Shown piece by piece: positions 5,630-6,640 of a stretch of DNA of 6,640 nt. Origin of the DNA: Haloquadratum sp. J07HQX50 (GTDB taxonomy: Archaea; Halobacteriota; Halobacteria; Halobacteriales; Haloferacaceae); assembly GCA_000416005.1 (NCBI GenBank), contig KE356562.1:1441039-1447678 (forward strand), in the 5' to 3' direction. Every line of letters begins with the position of its first letter. The stretch's first letter is position 1. A model generated the notes under the pieces. The model saw nothing but the letters and a program-made list of their open reading frames with translations. It made no database searches and was not told the origin of the DNA. The position numbers and the translations under genes are program-made.

Positions 5630-6298
5630 ATGATGGACGATGCCGCGCGGGTTCGTGATGCTGCTATGGCGACGGTCGATGATATCGACCCTGAGTCGCT
5701 CCGCGCGGTGTTACACGACCAACTCGCTGATGCGTCGATGTCTCCAGCAGTGTTAGTGCTACAGAGTGCTAGTGCTTGTGAGGCGGCCGTCGAGAGTGAC
5801 TCTGAATTGTCTACCCAAGCTGCTGCTGTACAGTTGATCTATGAAGGGCTTCGATTGACTCGAAGATTAGCACAGACAGAGCCATGGGCGGCCGAATCAG
5901 AGACAGAATTAGATGCAGATGTCGAGGTGTTAGCCGCAGATGTATTCGTCTCCCGTGGGTTTTATTTGCTGGCGAGGACCGATGCAGCCGACCGCGCTGT
6001 GGAAGTTGTCCGTGCTTTTGGCCGTAATCAGACAGTTACTCAAAGCACTGATACTGCCACACTTGAAGCGGATATCTTCGCTCTCGCTGTGACTGCTGGA
6101 ACGACAGCAGTTGGCCGCACACCGACGCCGAGCCTGCTTGATTACGCTCGTGAACTCGCCACTGACTATGCGAACTCGAATGGATATGCCACCTCACAGA
6201 CAATATTCTCTGAGTCAACCACTGAGCAGTTAGCTGCCAGATTAAGTATGAGTAGTAATGTCGACGATCGTGTGTACTCCTCAGCAACCGATCAGTGA
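5630..6298 (+). CDS. Haloarchaeal hypothetical protein of unknown function
   Basis: The protein is 222 residues from ATG 5630 (221 from ATG 5633), acidic, Ala-rich and predicted mostly helical, with no signal peptide or membrane segment. Segments such as QLIYEGLRLTRRLAQTEPW, DVEVLAADVFVSRGFYLLARTDAA, and TLEADIFALAVTAGTTAVG have the feel of a conserved haloarchaeal DUF, perhaps of the DUF7114 type, but I cannot confirm the family. The helical ADVFVSRGFYLLA pattern faintly recalls the small subunit of polyprenyl diphosphate synthases; this is speculation. The frame is open upstream to TTG 5534, but those 32 extra residues look unlike coding sequence, so I chose the MMDD start. The stop TGA (6296-6298) lies inside a transposon-like end, so the original C-terminus may have been changed by an insertion. 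Confidence 0.7.
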   Translation: MMDDAARVRDAAMATVDDIDPESLRAVLHDQLADASMSPAVLVLQSASACEAAVESDSELSTQAAAVQLIYEGLRLTRRLAQTEPWAAESETELDADVEVLAADVFVSRGFYLLARTDAADRAVEVVRAFGRNQTVTQSTDTATLEADIFALAVTAGTTAVGRTPTPSLLDYARELATDYANSNGYATSQTIFSESTTEQLAARLSMSSNVDDRVYSSATDQ

Positions 6299-6440
6299 CA
6301 TCCTCCCACGAGTAAAGTCGCGGGTTTTCTCGTTGATTCTCTATCACACCTTCCCCGCCGTGAACGGCGATGTTCCTTCCGTGGGAGTCTCAGTCGGTCT
6401 CAGAATCTTGCAACGGAATCCCGATGTCCGTGACCGACCG
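6296..6440 (-). mobile_element. Relic of an IS200/IS605-type (tnpB, IS1341-like) element right end
   Basis: Read on the - strand, 6324-6296 gives CCCGCGACTTTACTCGTGGG followed by AGGATGTCA. This is the form I know for right ends of haloarchaeal tnpB-only elements. The stem CCCGCGA/TCGTGGG has 7 pairs including one G-U on the - strand, matching the strand that tnpB would use. A second hairpin, CGCCGT-GA-ACGGCG, lies at 6356-6369. A short - strand frame ends with TPTEGTSPFTAGKV and a stop at 6346-6344. Another - strand frame encodes IGIPLQDSETD. Both could be frameshifted scraps of a TnpB C-terminus, but that is uncertain. No intact tnpB follows, and the left end is not in the window. The relic touches the stop codon of the preceding gene. 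Confidence 0.55.
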
Positions 6441-6640
6441 ATTCAAGTCATCATTATACCCCATCTTATTAGTATATATAATATCGATGGCGAGTCGGTC
6501 TGGGTCTTAATTGTGAATTGTATTACAGAGTGTCGACTTCTTCGTTAAGTTCAAGTGAAGTGGTTTGAGACGCCCTGCGCCTCATCATCACGGAGATCTG
6601 TGATTTCCAATCGGGAGCGACCTCGGAGGTATTCGCTTGA
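6441..6640. other. Non-coding or degraded tail of the window
   Basis: No convincing gene is seen. The stretch holds a strong AT box (TATATATAATAT, 6473-6484), which could be a TATA element on either strand but has no recognised gene behind it, and copy 2 of the tandem-hairpin module. A - strand frame entering from the right edge ends with RLEITDLRDDEAQGVSNHF and a stop near 6555. It parallels EIEDFRDDETPCVSNHF in the same frame of copy 1. Confidence 0.35.
6556..6608. repeat. Tandem-hairpin repeat module, copy 2
   Basis: This is a direct, same-orientation copy of 5358-5410. The first 18 bases are identical (TGAAGTGGTTTGAGACGC). Seven of 53 bases differ: three in the first loop, one in the first stem, one in the second stem and two in the second loop. 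The stem changes give a G-U pair in one strand's RNA: TGAGACGC-CCT-GCGCCTCA on the - strand and GGAGATC-TGT-GATTTCC on the + strand. The copies bracket the hypothetical gene at 5630-6298. Confidence 0.65.

Noticed and set aside
6258..6548. 96-residue + strand open frame overlapping the end of the hypothetical gene
   Set aside because: It runs through the transposon-like end and AT-rich DNA, begins inside another gene, and has no recognisable domain.
5358..6608. Repeats considered as a CRISPR array
   Set aside because: Only two copies separated by about 1.1 kb of coding DNA, with no regular spacers or cas genes.

Overview
This window looks like chromosomal DNA of a halophilic archaeon (class Halobacteria). 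The proteins are rich in Asp and Glu and poor in Lys. Promoters look like archaeal TATA boxes placed about 25-29 bases before the start, with no Shine-Dalgarno leader. A tnpB-type transposon end of haloarchaeal style is present near the right side. The base composition seems less GC-rich than in most haloarchaea, with many AT-ending codons. Together with a dihydroxyacetone phosphotransferase system, this suggests Haloquadratum or a close relative, but that assignment is inference.

Positions 1-3771 form a complete-looking phosphoenolpyruvate-dependent dihydroxyacetone (DHA) phosphorylation module. On the + strand are dhaK (5' end cut by the window), dhaL and dhaM, joined by ATGA stop/start overlaps. 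Converging on them from the - strand is ptsH-ptsI (HPr and Enzyme I), also joined by an ATGA overlap. The inferred chain is PEP -> EI (His191) -> HPr (His14) -> DhaM (His9) -> ADP/ATP bound to DhaL -> DHA held on a DhaK histidine. The product is DHA phosphate. No sugar-specific EIIB or EIIC lies in the window.

Positions 3772-4387 are non-coding apart from tRNA-Gly(CCC) on the - strand. They hold a leaderless-type ptsH promoter, a nested 77-base inverted repeat, a likely tRNA promoter inside a palindrome, an operator-like inverted repeat, and a leaderless-type promoter for nadE. nadE (4388-5221, +) encodes an ammonia-dependent NAD synthetase.

Positions 5222-6640 are the accessory part. A stretch of about 400 bases without a convincing gene carries a module of two adjacent small hairpins. 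A diverged copy of that module lies 1,198 bases downstream. Between the copies is a conserved-looking haloarchaeal protein of unknown function (5630-6298). Its stop codon sits inside what looks like the right end of a decayed IS200/IS605-type (tnpB, IS1341-like) element pointing leftward from the - strand. The remaining sequence to 6640 looks like degraded mobile-element or repeat DNA.

I do not see a clear new defence or mobile system. The best candidates for follow-up are the self-contained DHA-PTS, the duplicated tandem-hairpin module and the tnpB-type relic with its alternative RNA folds.
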